This document shows, piece by piece, positions 1-8,369 of a stretch of DNA of 64,000 bases. Position numbers and translations under genes: made by a program. Under the pieces are notes generated by a model, which did no database searches, had not been told where the DNA came from, and saw nothing but the letters and a program-made list of their open reading frames with translations. Numbering within the stretch: position 1 is the first letter of the stretch; each line of letters starts with the position of its first letter. Source of the stretch: Saccharicrinis sp050589685 (lineage in GTDB: Bacteria > Bacteroidota > Bacteroidia > Bacteroidales > Marinilabiliaceae); the NCBI RefSeq assembly GCF_050589685.1, contig NZ_JBNGOS010000035.1, positions 10,421-74,420 of the forward strand, in the 5' to 3' direction.

Positions 1-348
1 GCCGATGGTAAAGTAACCGGCTCCGAAAAAATGTTCCTGATTCTGATGGCCGGCAAAATGAATATATCCAACTCCGAATTCGAGGAGATATTCGAAAACG
101 CCGAAAAGTTCGAATACATACCCCCAATTGACCGAGAGGGCCGTTTTGTGATGTTCTACCGTGTAATCCAAATGATGAAGATGGATCTGTCGGTTGACCT
201 GGAAGAAATAGAATTCTGCAAACAACTAGGCCGTAAACTGGATATTGACGATACCAAAATAGGTGATATAATTAAGCTATCTATTATGAAGAATAAAGAG
301 GTAGTGGGGTATGATGAGATAAGGGAATTATTGATGCCTAATAGATAA
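1..348 (+). CDS. TerB-like (tellurite-resistance/DjlA N-terminal fold) protein, 5' truncated
   Basis: The reading frame is open from base 1, so the first in-frame ATG at 31 is internal and the gene begins outside the window. The 115 visible residues are mostly alpha-helical. They begin with an acidic ADGKVTGSEK segment and repeat the pattern 'D...(I/L)..SE...' typical of TerB-like helical domains, which are often metal binding. No signal peptide or membrane segment is visible in this part. The molecular role of such proteins in Bacteroidota is unknown. The family call is by pattern only; the downstream gene does not help because a roughly 490-base gap follows. Confidence 0.55.
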   Translation, partial: ADGKVTGSEKMFLILMAGKMNISNSEFEEIFENAEKFEYIPPIDREGRFVMFYRVIQMMKMDLSVDLEEIEFCKQLGRKLDIDDTKIGDIIKLSIMKNKEVVGYDEIRELLMPNR

Positions 349-842
349 GCTGGGTATAGGGTATCGGCTTCCATCGATAATTCACCAGTTTGCCCATTCC
401 AAAAGCCTAAGGAGCGCATCCAAACTCACAAGAAGTCCATCTGGACAGTCAATATGTCGATTCCGGGCGCTAAGGGATTTAGTTGAATGGCCAAGGGCTT
501 ATGGAGCGGTGTTAAGGAGCCCATCCGGAACTCATAGGAGTCAGGTTATGAAATATTATTTGTATATGGAATTTAGTTTTCAATTGGAATATTCTAACCC
601 CGTTTATCAGGGGAATGGAATCTATGGCTTGGTAAAACCAAAAGAAAACGAATTTTTAAAATATACTATCGGTTTTTTTGCAGGCATAAACCAAGGACTC
701 CCAGGGGCTAGATATGATCATGGTAATTCCGTATTTGTTTTACCCAATTATTTATTTGACACATAGATGTATTTTTTCTTACCTTTTATACCACTTAATA
801 ATTTATCTCTTTTTATAAAAGGAATACAAACCATCATATTAT
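349..842. other. 494-base stretch with imperfect direct repeats, mostly non-coding
   Basis: Apart from a doubtful short ORF (548-766) there is no gene here. It holds two imperfect direct repeats of about 30 bases, at 408-437 and 513-542, both beginning TAAGGAGC and ending in GTC, roughly 80% alike. A small palindrome (GTCCA-TC-TGGAC) lies just after the first. No terminator or RNA gene is evident. Confidence 0.4.
548..766 (+). CDS. Doubtful short ORF, possible gene fragment
   Basis: This open frame of 72 codons starts at ATG 548; the same frame extends upstream to 509 through the direct repeat, which looks non-coding. The peptide is rich in aromatic residues and glycine (for example GIYGLVKPKEN and GINQGLPGARYDHG) and ends NYLFDT. 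It could be a remnant of a larger beta-rich protein. I recognise no family. It has no ribosome-binding site and no operon partner, and may be non-coding. Confidence 0.25.
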   Translation: MKYYLYMEFSFQLEYSNPVYQGNGIYGLVKPKENEFLKYTIGFFAGINQGLPGARYDHGNSVFVLPNYLFDT

Positions 843-2144
843 ATGAATCCGTTTAATTTTGTTACTACAGCGCAACTTTCCAATAAATTAAGCAACCCCA
901 ATATAAAAATAATCGATATCCGACCGATAGATGCCTACAACGGTTGGCGACAAAAAGAAGAAAAGAGAGGAGGACACATTCAGTCCGCCAAATCTTTGCC
1001 TTTTAAATGGACCAACTATATGGACTGGATTGAGGTGGTGCGCTCTAAAAACTTACAGACAGATCAGCAAATCATTATTTATGGTTATTCCAATGAAGAA
1101 AGCGAAAAAGTAGCTGAGCTATTTCAAAAAGCAGGTTATGAAGATGTGAATATCTATTCCCACTTTCTATCCGAATGGGTCAATAACCCAGATCTCCCCA
1201 TGCAACATCTCGAAAGATATAAACAACTGGTTTCGGCAGACTGGGTGAAAGAAGTGGTAGATGGCAAAATACCCGAAACCCACCCCGGAGGTAAAACCAT
1301 ACTCTGCCATTCTCATTATCGCAACCGCGATGCATACCTGAGTGGACATATTCCAGGCGCCATTGATATGGATACGCTGGCATTGGAAGCACCTGAAACC
1401 TGGAACCGTCGCTCTCCCCAAGAACTGAAAAAAGCTTTGGAGGAACATGGGATAACAGCCGATACCACTGTTGTTGTATATGGTAAATTTATGTGGCCCG
1501 ATAATGCCGATGAGTTTCCGGGAAGCGCAGCCGGACATATAGGAGCCATCCGAAACGCATTTATCATGCTGTATGCCGGCGTTAAAGATGTGAGGGTATT
1601 GAACGGTGGATTTCAGAGTTGGAAAGATGCAGGTTATGAAATAAGCACCGTTGACGAGCCCAAACAAGCTGCAGACGATTTTGGAGCTGATATACCAGTC
1701 CGGCCTCAACTGGCGGTTGATGTTCCCGAGGCCAAACATATGATAGAGGCCAATGATGCCGATATTGTTTGCGTTCGTAGTTATCCCGAATATATCGGAG
1801 AAGTGAGCGGTTATAATTATATAAAGAAAAAAGGGCGTATCCCTGGCGCTATATTTGGTAATTGTGGTTCCGATGCCTACCATATGGAAAACTATCGCAA
1901 TGTGGATCATACTACCCGCGAGTATCATGAGATAGAAGAACAATGGAAAGAAATGGGTATAACGCCCGACAAACATTTGGCTTTTTATTGCGGCACAGGA
2001 TGGCGCGGTAGCGAAGCCTTTTTTAATGCATGGCTGATGGGGTGGCCAAGAGTTTCTGTTTATGATGGAGGCTGGTTCGAATGGAGCAATGACCCATCTA
2101 ATCCCTATGAAACCGGTGTGCCCAAAGTGGTTTCGGCATTTTAA
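843..2144 (+). CDS. eanB: EanB-like hercynine sulfurtransferase (three rhodanese domains)
   Basis: This 433-residue protein has three rhodanese folds, roughly residues 5-125, 140-270 and 290-425. EanB uses polysulfide to put sulfur directly on the imidazole of hercynine, giving ergothioneine without oxygen. The last domain has the active loop C383-G-T385-G-W-R. From memory, Chlorobium limicola EanB has catalytic Cys412, Thr414 and Tyr353 and further cysteines 184, 339 and 370. With a constant offset of 29 these map to C383, T385, Y324, C155, C310 and C341, all present here. That register, plus the EgtD-like gene 29 bases downstream, makes the call strong. The alternative is a generic thiosulfate/mercaptopyruvate sulfurtransferase. 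The start at 843 is the first ATG and gives a normal N-terminus for the first domain. Confidence 0.85.
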   Translation: MNPFNFVTTAQLSNKLSNPNIKIIDIRPIDAYNGWRQKEEKRGGHIQSAKSLPFKWTNYMDWIEVVRSKNLQTDQQIIIYGYSNEESEKVAELFQKAGYEDVNIYSHFLSEWVNNPDLPMQHLERYKQLVSADWVKEVVDGKIPETHPGGKTILCHSHYRNRDAYLSGHIPGAIDMDTLALEAPETWNRRSPQELKKALEEHGITADTTVVVYGKFMWPDNADEFPGSAAGHIGAIRNAFIMLYAGVKDVRVLNGGFQSWKDAGYEISTVDEPKQAADDFGADIPVRPQLAVDVPEAKHMIEANDADIVCVRSYPEYIGEVSGYNYIKKKGRIPGAIFGNCGSDAYHMENYRNVDHTTREYHEIEEQWKEMGITPDKHLAFYCGTGWRGSEAFFNAWLMGWPRVSVYDGGWFEWSNDPSNPYETGVPKVVSAF

Positions 2145-2173
2145 ATTCACTTTAATTTTCATCCATAAAAAAA

Positions 2174-3178
2174 ATGGTTATGAGTTTAAATAATGAAGAA
2201 TTATTAGTCAATGAGCTGAAAGAGGATATTAGAGTTCTGCACAAAAATGGAAAGCAACAAGCAATAGAGGAAATACGAGACGGGCTAAATGCGCCTCAAA
2301 AGTATATTTCGCCCAAGTTTTTTTATGATGAAATAGGTTCCGAATTATTTGAGGAGATTACACGATTGAAGGAGTATTATCTAACGTGTACCGAAAAAAA
2401 AATTATATCGAAGTTATATCCCAGACTAGGTATAGATTTTCGAGATATAAATGTAATAGAACTGGGGAGTGGGGACCATTCCAAAATAAACTTGTTGTTA
2501 AATCAGGTTCCGAGAGATATTCTCTCCACCATCACTTATTTTCCTGTAGATATCAGTAAGTCGGCTATAGCGCGTTCGACCAGCCATTTAAGTTTGCAGC
2601 TTCCTGAGTTGAAAGTGTATGGTTTGGTGGCTGATTTTATTCATCAGATACCGCAGCTGTCATTTTCAGGAAGAAATCTATTTATGTTTTTGGGCAGTAC
2701 GATAGGCAATCTTCTGCCTTCTGAAATTAAGGCTTTTATGGAGGATATATCTTCGATTATGCAACCGGGCGATTATTTGCTGATGGGTATGGATTTGGTG
2801 AAAGATATTTCTACGCTTGAAAATGCGTATAACGATTCTAAGCACATAACGGCCAAATTTAATAAGAATGTTTTGCGCGTGTTAAATAAACTCACAGGAA
2901 GCGATTTGTGTCCTGACAAATTTAACCATAAGGCTTTTTTCAATAAGGAAATGAGCCGTATTGAAATGCATTTGGAGGCTAAAACAAATATGAGCATGGA
3001 TTTTCCCGTGTTAAATCAAAGAATCTATTTCAAAGAAGGAGAAACCATTCATACCGAAAATTCGCATAAGTTCAACCCCGAATCCATTAAAATCATCGGT
3101 AATTTTGGCCGTCTTCAACTCGATAATATTTTCATGGACGAAAATGAGTGGTTCAGTCTGGCATTATACAATAAGTAG
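2174..3178 (+). CDS. eanA: EgtD/EanA-type L-histidine N-alpha-trimethyltransferase
   Basis: This 334-residue SAM-dependent methyltransferase of the EgtD family converts histidine to hercynine (N-alpha-trimethylhistidine). Family motifs are in order: FFYDEIGSELFEEIT and EYYLTCTE near the N-terminus, the SAM site ELGSGDHSKINLLL near residue 95, YFPVDIS, then FLGSTIGNL and LLMGMDLVKD. Length matches the family. It follows the EanB-like gene by 29 bases on the same strand, so the two probably form one operon making ergothioneine in the cytoplasm. There is no EgtB or EgtC (oxygen-dependent route) nearby. A second ATG at 2180 is an equally possible start. Confidence 0.88.
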   Translation: MVMSLNNEELLVNELKEDIRVLHKNGKQQAIEEIRDGLNAPQKYISPKFFYDEIGSELFEEITRLKEYYLTCTEKKIISKLYPRLGIDFRDINVIELGSGDHSKINLLLNQVPRDILSTITYFPVDISKSAIARSTSHLSLQLPELKVYGLVADFIHQIPQLSFSGRNLFMFLGSTIGNLLPSEIKAFMEDISSIMQPGDYLLMGMDLVKDISTLENAYNDSKHITAKFNKNVLRVLNKLTGSDLCPDKFNHKAFFNKEMSRIEMHLEAKTNMSMDFPVLNQRIYFKEGETIHTENSHKFNPESIKIIGNFGRLQLDNIFMDENEWFSLALYNK

Positions 3179-3198
3179 CCTTCGGGCAACAATCATTA

Positions 3199-3222
3199 GT
3201 CAATGATAGATTAGTCATTGAC
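3199..3222 (+). terminator. Stem-loop after eanA
   Basis: GTCAATGA and TCATTGAC form a perfect 8-bp stem around an 8-base loop, 20 bases after the eanA stop and between convergent genes. It lacks a T tract, so termination is uncertain. It is built from the same GTCAATG words seen in several other gaps of this window. Confidence 0.35.
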
Positions 3223-3320
3223 GAGTTTATATATGCTTAGGTCATTAAATCCGTAATTTTTTAATTCATCTGTTTACAAATCAACAATTCTCCTTTGACA
3301 ATAATTCACCCTTGATTAAT

Positions 3321-5606
3321 CTATTGATGACTGGATTTAATCTGCGCATCAATAGTGGCAATGGTAATCATATTCAATACCTCGCGCACCGAACTACCCA
3401 TCTGCAGGATATGTACCGGCCGTTTCATGCCAAGGATGATAGGGCCAATGGCTTCTCCGCTCTTCATTACCTGCAATAATTTGTAGGCGATGTTAGCTGA
3501 AGTTAGTGTTGGGAACACCAATACGTTTGGCTCGTTGCCCACCAAATCGGAGAATGGATAATTTTCTTTAAGTTCTTCCTGGTTGAACGCAAAGTTGGCC
3601 TGAACTTCTCCATCCGAGATAATTTCAGGATAATTTTGCTTCATCAAGGCGGCAGCCTTTCGTACCAATTTAGGTTCAGCGTCATCTGAAGAACCAAAGT
3701 TTGAATATGCCAAAAAAGCTACTTTAGGTTGGATGTTCATCATCTGCTCCACGGCTTTGGCAGCTTGATACGCAATGTCTACAAGCTCCTCGGAGGTTGG
3801 GTTTGGTATCATGGTTGTATCTGTAAAGAACAGGGGGCCGCGCTTAGTCAGCATTAGATACATGCTCGAAACTTTTTGGCCCGGGCCATTGGTGCCAATA
3901 ATCTGGAGGGCAGGTTTTATCGTTTGCGTGTATTTTCTGCTGATACCTGAAATTACGGCATCGGCTTCACCGGTTTCGACCATCATGCACCCAAAGTAGT
4001 TTCGTTTCTTCATTTCATTCTCTGCCTCGTAAGGATTGTAGCCCCTACGTTGTCGCTTATCGAAGAATACTTTTCCATAACGCCTCACTATATCTGCAGA
4101 GTCCTTACTTTGCGGGTTGATAATTCTGGTATCATGCAACTCTAGCTGATGTTTTTCAATCAAGGCTTTGATCTTCTCTTCATCTCCCAATAAGATAGGA
4201 AGGGCAATACCTTCGTCCATGGCAATTTGGGCAGCCTTAAGGACCCTGTAGTCCTCCGCTTCGGCAAAGACAATCCGTTTAGGGTGTTGTTTGGCTTTGT
4301 TGGTCAAACGCCGTATGATCATATCGTCATGACCTAATCGTTTAACCAGTTTGGTTTTATATTCATCCCAGTCGGTAATGTGGTTTTGTGCGACCCCACT
4401 ATCCATGGCCGCTTTGGCTACGGCAGGTGCAACCACGGTCAATAATCTTGGGTCAAGTGGTTTGGGGATAATATAATCTCTGCCAAAAGTTATATTGTCT
4501 TTGTTATAGGCTTTAATGACCACTTCGGGTACTTGTTCCTGAGCAAGGTCAGCCAGTGCTTTTACTGCTGCCAGTTTCATGGCCTCATTGATTTCGGTAG
4601 CCCTTACATCCAAAGCCCCCCTAAAAATAAACGGAAATCCCAAAACGTTGTTTACCTGATTGGGATGATCGGAACGTCCGGTAGCCATAAGTACATCGTC
4701 ACGGGATGACATGGCAAGTTCATATGAAATTTCAGGATCGGGGTTGGCCAGAGCAAATACAATTGGATTGGGTGCCATACTTTTGAGCATTTCGGGCGTC
4801 ATCACATTTCCTTTAGAAAGCCCTAAAAATACATCGGCATCAACAATAGCATCTTCCAGTTGATGTAAATCTTTATCGGTAGCGAATTCTTTTTTTGAGG
4901 GTGTCAGATTATCCCTGTCGGAGCGTATAACACCCTTGGAATCGCACACGACAATATTTTTTTTACTGATGCCCAGGACTATAAAAATTTTGATACAAGA
5001 AATGGCAGATGCCCCCGCCCCAGAAACAACTACTTTTACTTCGCTGGCTTTTTTATCTAACACCTTTAATGCGTTAATCAATCCTGCCCCCGATATAATT
5101 GCGGTACCATGCTGGTCGTCGTGCATAATGGGGATATTGAGTTCAGCCTTAAGCCTGCTTTCAATCTCAAAACAGTCAGGTGCTTTAATGTCTTCCAGGT
5201 TAATGCCTCCAAAAGTGGGTTCAAGGGCTTTGACTACCGTGATAAACTCCTCTACGTTGGTAGAATTTATTTCAAGGTCGAATACATCGATCCCTGCAAA
5301 TATTTTAAAGAGCAGACCTTTTCCTTCCATAACAGGCTTGGAAGCTTCAGGGCCAATATCTCCAAGCCCCAGTACTGCAGTGCCGTTAGATATCACGGCC
5401 ACCAAATTACCTTTGGCCGTATATTTATACACATCGTCAACATTATCCGCAATTTTCCGACAGGGTTCGGCGACACCCGGCGAATAAGCCAATGCTAAAT
5501 CACGTTGTGTTTTAGTGGCTTTGGTGGGTATAACTTCAATTTTACCGGGAGTTCCTTTGGTGTGATAGTCTAATGCGTCTTGAATTCTGATTTTGGAGTT
5601 TGCCAT
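3321..5606 (-). CDS. maeB: NADP-dependent malic enzyme with C-terminal phosphotransacetylase-like domain
   Basis: This two-domain protein of about 761 residues oxidatively decarboxylates malate to pyruvate with NADP+. The N-terminal ~430 residues are the malic enzyme (LALAYSPGVAEPC, MHDDQHGTAIISGAG, and the nucleotide site VVVSGAGASAISC). The rest is the PTA-like domain usual in MaeB (RIVFAEAEDYRVLKAA), which in this family is regulatory rather than an active acetyltransferase. The open frame continues upstream to 5651, but the conserved N-terminus MANSKIRIQDALDYH starts at 5606, so I chose that ATG. It is monocistronic, convergent with the ergothioneine pair. It supplies pyruvate and NADPH in C4-acid metabolism. 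Confidence 0.93.
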   Translation of the reverse strand: MANSKIRIQDALDYHTKGTPGKIEVIPTKATKTQRDLALAYSPGVAEPCRKIADNVDDVYKYTAKGNLVAVISNGTAVLGLGDIGPEASKPVMEGKGLLFKIFAGIDVFDLEINSTNVEEFITVVKALEPTFGGINLEDIKAPDCFEIESRLKAELNIPIMHDDQHGTAIISGAGLINALKVLDKKASEVKVVVSGAGASAISCIKIFIVLGISKKNIVVCDSKGVIRSDRDNLTPSKKEFATDKDLHQLEDAIVDADVFLGLSKGNVMTPEMLKSMAPNPIVFALANPDPEISYELAMSSRDDVLMATGRSDHPNQVNNVLGFPFIFRGALDVRATEINEAMKLAAVKALADLAQEQVPEVVIKAYNKDNITFGRDYIIPKPLDPRLLTVVAPAVAKAAMDSGVAQNHITDWDEYKTKLVKRLGHDDMIIRRLTNKAKQHPKRIVFAEAEDYRVLKAAQIAMDEGIALPILLGDEEKIKALIEKHQLELHDTRIINPQSKDSADIVRRYGKVFFDKRQRRGYNPYEAENEMKKRNYFGCMMVETGEADAVISGISRKYTQTIKPALQIIGTNGPGQKVSSMYLMLTKRGPLFFTDTTMIPNPTSEELVDIAYQAAKAVEQMMNIQPKVAFLAYSNFGSSDDAEPKLVRKAAALMKQNYPEIISDGEVQANFAFNQEELKENYPFSDLVGNEPNVLVFPTLTSANIAYKLLQVMKSGEAIGPIILGMKRPVHILQMGSSVREVLNMITIATIDAQIKSSHQ

Positions 5607-5742
5607 TATCGTTGTTTTAGATACGAGATTAAATGTAAGTAATTTACTCAAGTAATTTAATGAGTAATCTCAACTGTTTCCCATACCAAAACAATAGACT
5701 TAAATAAAGGTTTAGTGTAATGTATTGCCAGAAAATAAAACT

Positions 5743-5772
5743 ACCCTGCCAAAGAATGGTCTCGGCTAGGGT
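5743..5772 (-). terminator. Terminator of the lipoprotein gene
   Basis: On the minus strand, ACCCTAGCC pairs with GGCAGGGT (one bulged base) and is followed by AGTTTTATTTT. It lies 24 bases beyond the stop of the 5796-6674 gene. Confidence 0.65.
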
Positions 5773-5795
5773 GATTTTATAAATAACTAAATTAT

Positions 5796-6674
5796 CTACT
5801 GCTGGATTTCTCCGTTTCCAATTCGATATTCAATATTATTTACCTTTAAGGTAACTGAGGAAGAACAATCTGCAATACCGTCCTTATCTTCGTCCACGAA
5901 ATAATCGATACTCATCTCTGGGGCATTGTCAATAACAACATCCAAAATACCACTTTTTATGTAAGGACAAACTAGCTCGACTTCCAATGGGTTATTTTCG
6001 CGTATGGTCAATTCGTAATTAACACCGCTGGAACATTTACCTGATTGCAATCCTTCAATCCAATACGAATCATCCCAAATGTTCAGAGGTGTATTGTCGC
6101 CTTTTATCCAGGTACGTGTTGTCTCTTGCGAAAATGTTGTTACTTGTCCCTGCGCGTTGGTTACTTTACCGTTTGATACTTCTATGCTAAAAACCAAATT
6201 ACCATCGTTATTTTCTCCCAGGTTCTCAACAAGGTGTGTTCCTTCGATCTGATAATCGTTTTGAAAGTAGTTTTCGAAAGTAGTAATGTGTCTCGAGCCC
6301 GTTTGGCTGTACCATCCATTTTCAAGTTCAATATATAATTTACCCTTTCGGATTCTGCCATCTAGACCTAAAGTACCATTGGTTCCATAATCCACAACAA
6401 TAGATTTGGGAAAGGTAAATAAATCAGATGGCGTGATCGATATATTGGGACCAACAGATGATTTGAGATTTATGTTCTCTGTGTTTTCGGAATTTAAAAC
6501 CGCATTATCGCTGGCATTGTTAACTCCCTGGAAATGCCATGCAGCCTGAGCGTAATCCTCCATAGCATCAACTGCTTGAACCGCACTCAATGAATCATTT
6601 ACTGTTTCAATCTGATCGCAATTACACAGGCAAAAACCTATTAAAATTGTACTCAAAAATAACTTTGCATTCAT
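5796..6674 (-). CDS. Uncharacterised lipoprotein, Bacteroidota-specific type
   Basis: This is a 292-residue protein with a lipoprotein signal: short basic start, hydrophobic core, and lipobox LCNC with the Cys near residue 19. The mature part is beta-rich. It contains FPKSIVVDYGTNGT and LDGRIRKGKLYIEL, a segment shared (as I recall) by uncharacterised lipoproteins of Flavobacteriia and relatives. It has several cysteines late in the chain and a DEDKDGIADC stretch resembling a calcium-binding acidic loop. It stands alone with its own terminator. The function is unknown; a surface or periplasmic location facing the outer membrane is inferred. Confidence 0.7.
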   Translation of the reverse strand: MNAKLFLSTILIGFCLCNCDQIETVNDSLSAVQAVDAMEDYAQAAWHFQGVNNASDNAVLNSENTENINLKSSVGPNISITPSDLFTFPKSIVVDYGTNGTLGLDGRIRKGKLYIELENGWYSQTGSRHITTFENYFQNDYQIEGTHLVENLGENNDGNLVFSIEVSNGKVTNAQGQVTTFSQETTRTWIKGDNTPLNIWDDSYWIEGLQSGKCSSGVNYELTIRENNPLEVELVCPYIKSGILDVVIDNAPEMSIDYFVDEDKDGIADCSSSVTLKVNNIEYRIGNGEIQQ

Positions 6675-6784
6675 GGTATACTAAAATTAATTTTAATGGA
6701 AAGGTGTACGAAGAATGTACCAATAGGTTTCTTGACCAAATTTTAATTGGTGATTAAATTTGAATGTATACACCTAACAAAACA

Positions 6785-8218
6785 CTAAAAATACAAATCG
6801 CGTTTCCCTTTCTTTACTTTTGCCAAACGTTTCAACAGTTTTTCTTTAAAATGAGGGTCTTCGTAATTTTTAAGTTCTTCTTCGATAAGCTGATATCCCT
6901 TAGTTTTGGTTTTTTCAGGAGCGTAGTCTTCAAGGTACTCTGCTAAAGTTAATATAGCGTTGGGTTGACAGAATCTTTTAATGAACCCGGGGACCGAGAA
7001 CTCCATAAAATGCTCTCCGGTTCGGTTCAGCCGGTAGCAAGCAGTGCAAAAAGAAGGGATAAAACCGTTCTCCACTAATTCTTCCATGACTTCGTTAAGT
7101 GAGCGGTCGTCTTTTATTTCGAATTGCTCTTTGTCAATGTCTTGCTCATCTTCGTCTTGAGAATACCCCTTCATTTCGATGTTGGTACCTCCGTCAATCT
7201 GAGACACGCCATACTGAAGTACCTCGTTACGAATTTCGGCAGGTTCGCGAGCGGTCAGAATGAGGCCTGTGTAGGGAACAGCTAAACGAAGTATGGCAAC
7301 CAGTTTGGTGAAATCGGCATCTGAGACTGCCCACTTTTTATCCACTTCAATGCCCGAGGCTTCCTGGATGCGAGGGAAAGAGATGGTATGTGGCCCGACA
7401 TTGAATACGGCTTCAAAGTGATTGACATGGCGCAGCAAACCAAGTACTTCGTATCGCCAATCGTAAAGCCCAAGTAAGGCACCGATTCCCAAATCATCAA
7501 TACCACCTTCCATGGCACGGTCCAGTCCCGTTATACGCCAATCGTAATCTCTTTTCAATCCGCTTTTGTGTACTTTTAAATAAGTTTCGCGGTGATAGGT
7601 TTCCTGGAATATCTGGTAGGTTCCGATGCCGGCTTCTTTAACTACCTTAAAGCCTTCCACGTCCAATGGGGCCGCATTGATGTTTACCCGTCTTATTTCG
7701 CCGTTTTTGTGCTTTACGGAATAAACGGTTTTTACCGATTCTGCAATAAACCGAGCGTTATATTTAGGGTGTTCTCCATAAACAAGAATCAATCGTTTAT
7801 GTCCGGCATCTTCCAGTGCCTTCACCTCTTCTTTTAAGTCGTCAGCTGTAAGGGTAGTTCTTTTCTGAGCCGTGTTCTCCGCCTTAAAGCCACAATAGGA
7901 ACAATTGTTAATACATAAATTGCCAATATAAAGCGGCGCAAAAAGAACGATTCTCTTACCATAAACTCTTTGCTTTAAACTTTTGGCCGCTTCCTTAATT
8001 TCCGTAATTAATTCCGGATCGTTGGCATTCACCAAGATGGCCGTTTCCTGAAGAGAAAGTCGGTTCTTATCCAAAGACTTTTGAATAATAGCTCTCACTT
8101 GTTCTTGGGTAGGATTTTTTGTTGATTCCAGTATTTCATTGATTTCATCATTATCAATAAAATTCTTCATCGACTCATCCTTCATCTTATATTCCTGTGG
8201 ATGGTAAATTATTGACAT
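6785..8218 (-). CDS. hydG: [FeFe]-hydrogenase maturase HydG (radical SAM tyrosine lyase)
   Basis: HydG cleaves tyrosine to make the CO and CN ligands of the hydrogenase H-cluster. The radical-SAM cluster motif C102-INN-C-SY-C109 is present. The C-terminal cluster motif is also there: CTAC, then a third Cys about 22 residues on (FIKRFC), which separates HydG from ThiH. Other typical segments are FQETYHRETY and ILTAREPAEIR. The frame opens at 8242, but ATG 8218 has a good GGGAG six to seven bases upstream and is preferred (477 residues). No hydE, hydF or hydrogenase subunit gene is adjacent, so HydG is an orphan here and its partners must lie elsewhere. Confidence 0.93.
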   Translation of the reverse strand: MSIIYHPQEYKMKDESMKNFIDNDEINEILESTKNPTQEQVRAIIQKSLDKNRLSLQETAILVNANDPELITEIKEAAKSLKQRVYGKRIVLFAPLYIGNLCINNCSYCGFKAENTAQKRTTLTADDLKEEVKALEDAGHKRLILVYGEHPKYNARFIAESVKTVYSVKHKNGEIRRVNINAAPLDVEGFKVVKEAGIGTYQIFQETYHRETYLKVHKSGLKRDYDWRITGLDRAMEGGIDDLGIGALLGLYDWRYEVLGLLRHVNHFEAVFNVGPHTISFPRIQEASGIEVDKKWAVSDADFTKLVAILRLAVPYTGLILTAREPAEIRNEVLQYGVSQIDGGTNIEMKGYSQDEDEQDIDKEQFEIKDDRSLNEVMEELVENGFIPSFCTACYRLNRTGEHFMEFSVPGFIKRFCQPNAILTLAEYLEDYAPEKTKTKGYQLIEEELKNYEDPHFKEKLLKRLAKVKKGKRDLYF

Positions 8219-8328
8219 GTCTTTCTCCCAGTTTATCTTCACAAAATTAAGTTCTTTTATGGATAAAAAGCTAAAACATGTGTTATTTGTTTGATGATTA
8301 TATGGAAATTGTACGAAGAGGTAGGTTG

Positions 8329-8360
8329 CTCACCGGATAAAATATTATATATCCGGTGAG
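8329..8360 (-). terminator. Stem-loop terminator after the BlaR1-like gene
   Basis: CTCACCGGATA and TATCCGGTGAG form a perfect 11-bp stem with a 10-base AT-rich loop, 10 bases past the stop at 8370 and before hydG on the same strand. There is no strong T tract on either side. Confidence 0.55.
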
Positions 8361-8369
8361 ATGATTATT

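Noticed and set aside
843..2144. Plain thiosulfate sulfurtransferase annotation for the rhodanese protein
   Set aside because: Three domains, the C-G-T-G-W loop with upstream Tyr at the right distance, and an adjacent EgtD-type gene fit EanB better.
1167..2162. Long minus-strand ORF of 331 codons opposite eanB
   Set aside because: It is the shadow of a well-conserved rhodanese gene; its product has no signal, domain or plausible start context.
4936..5487. Plus-strand ORF of 183 codons opposite maeB
   Set aside because: Shadow frame within the highly conserved malic enzyme domain; low-complexity Ser/Thr/Pro composition.
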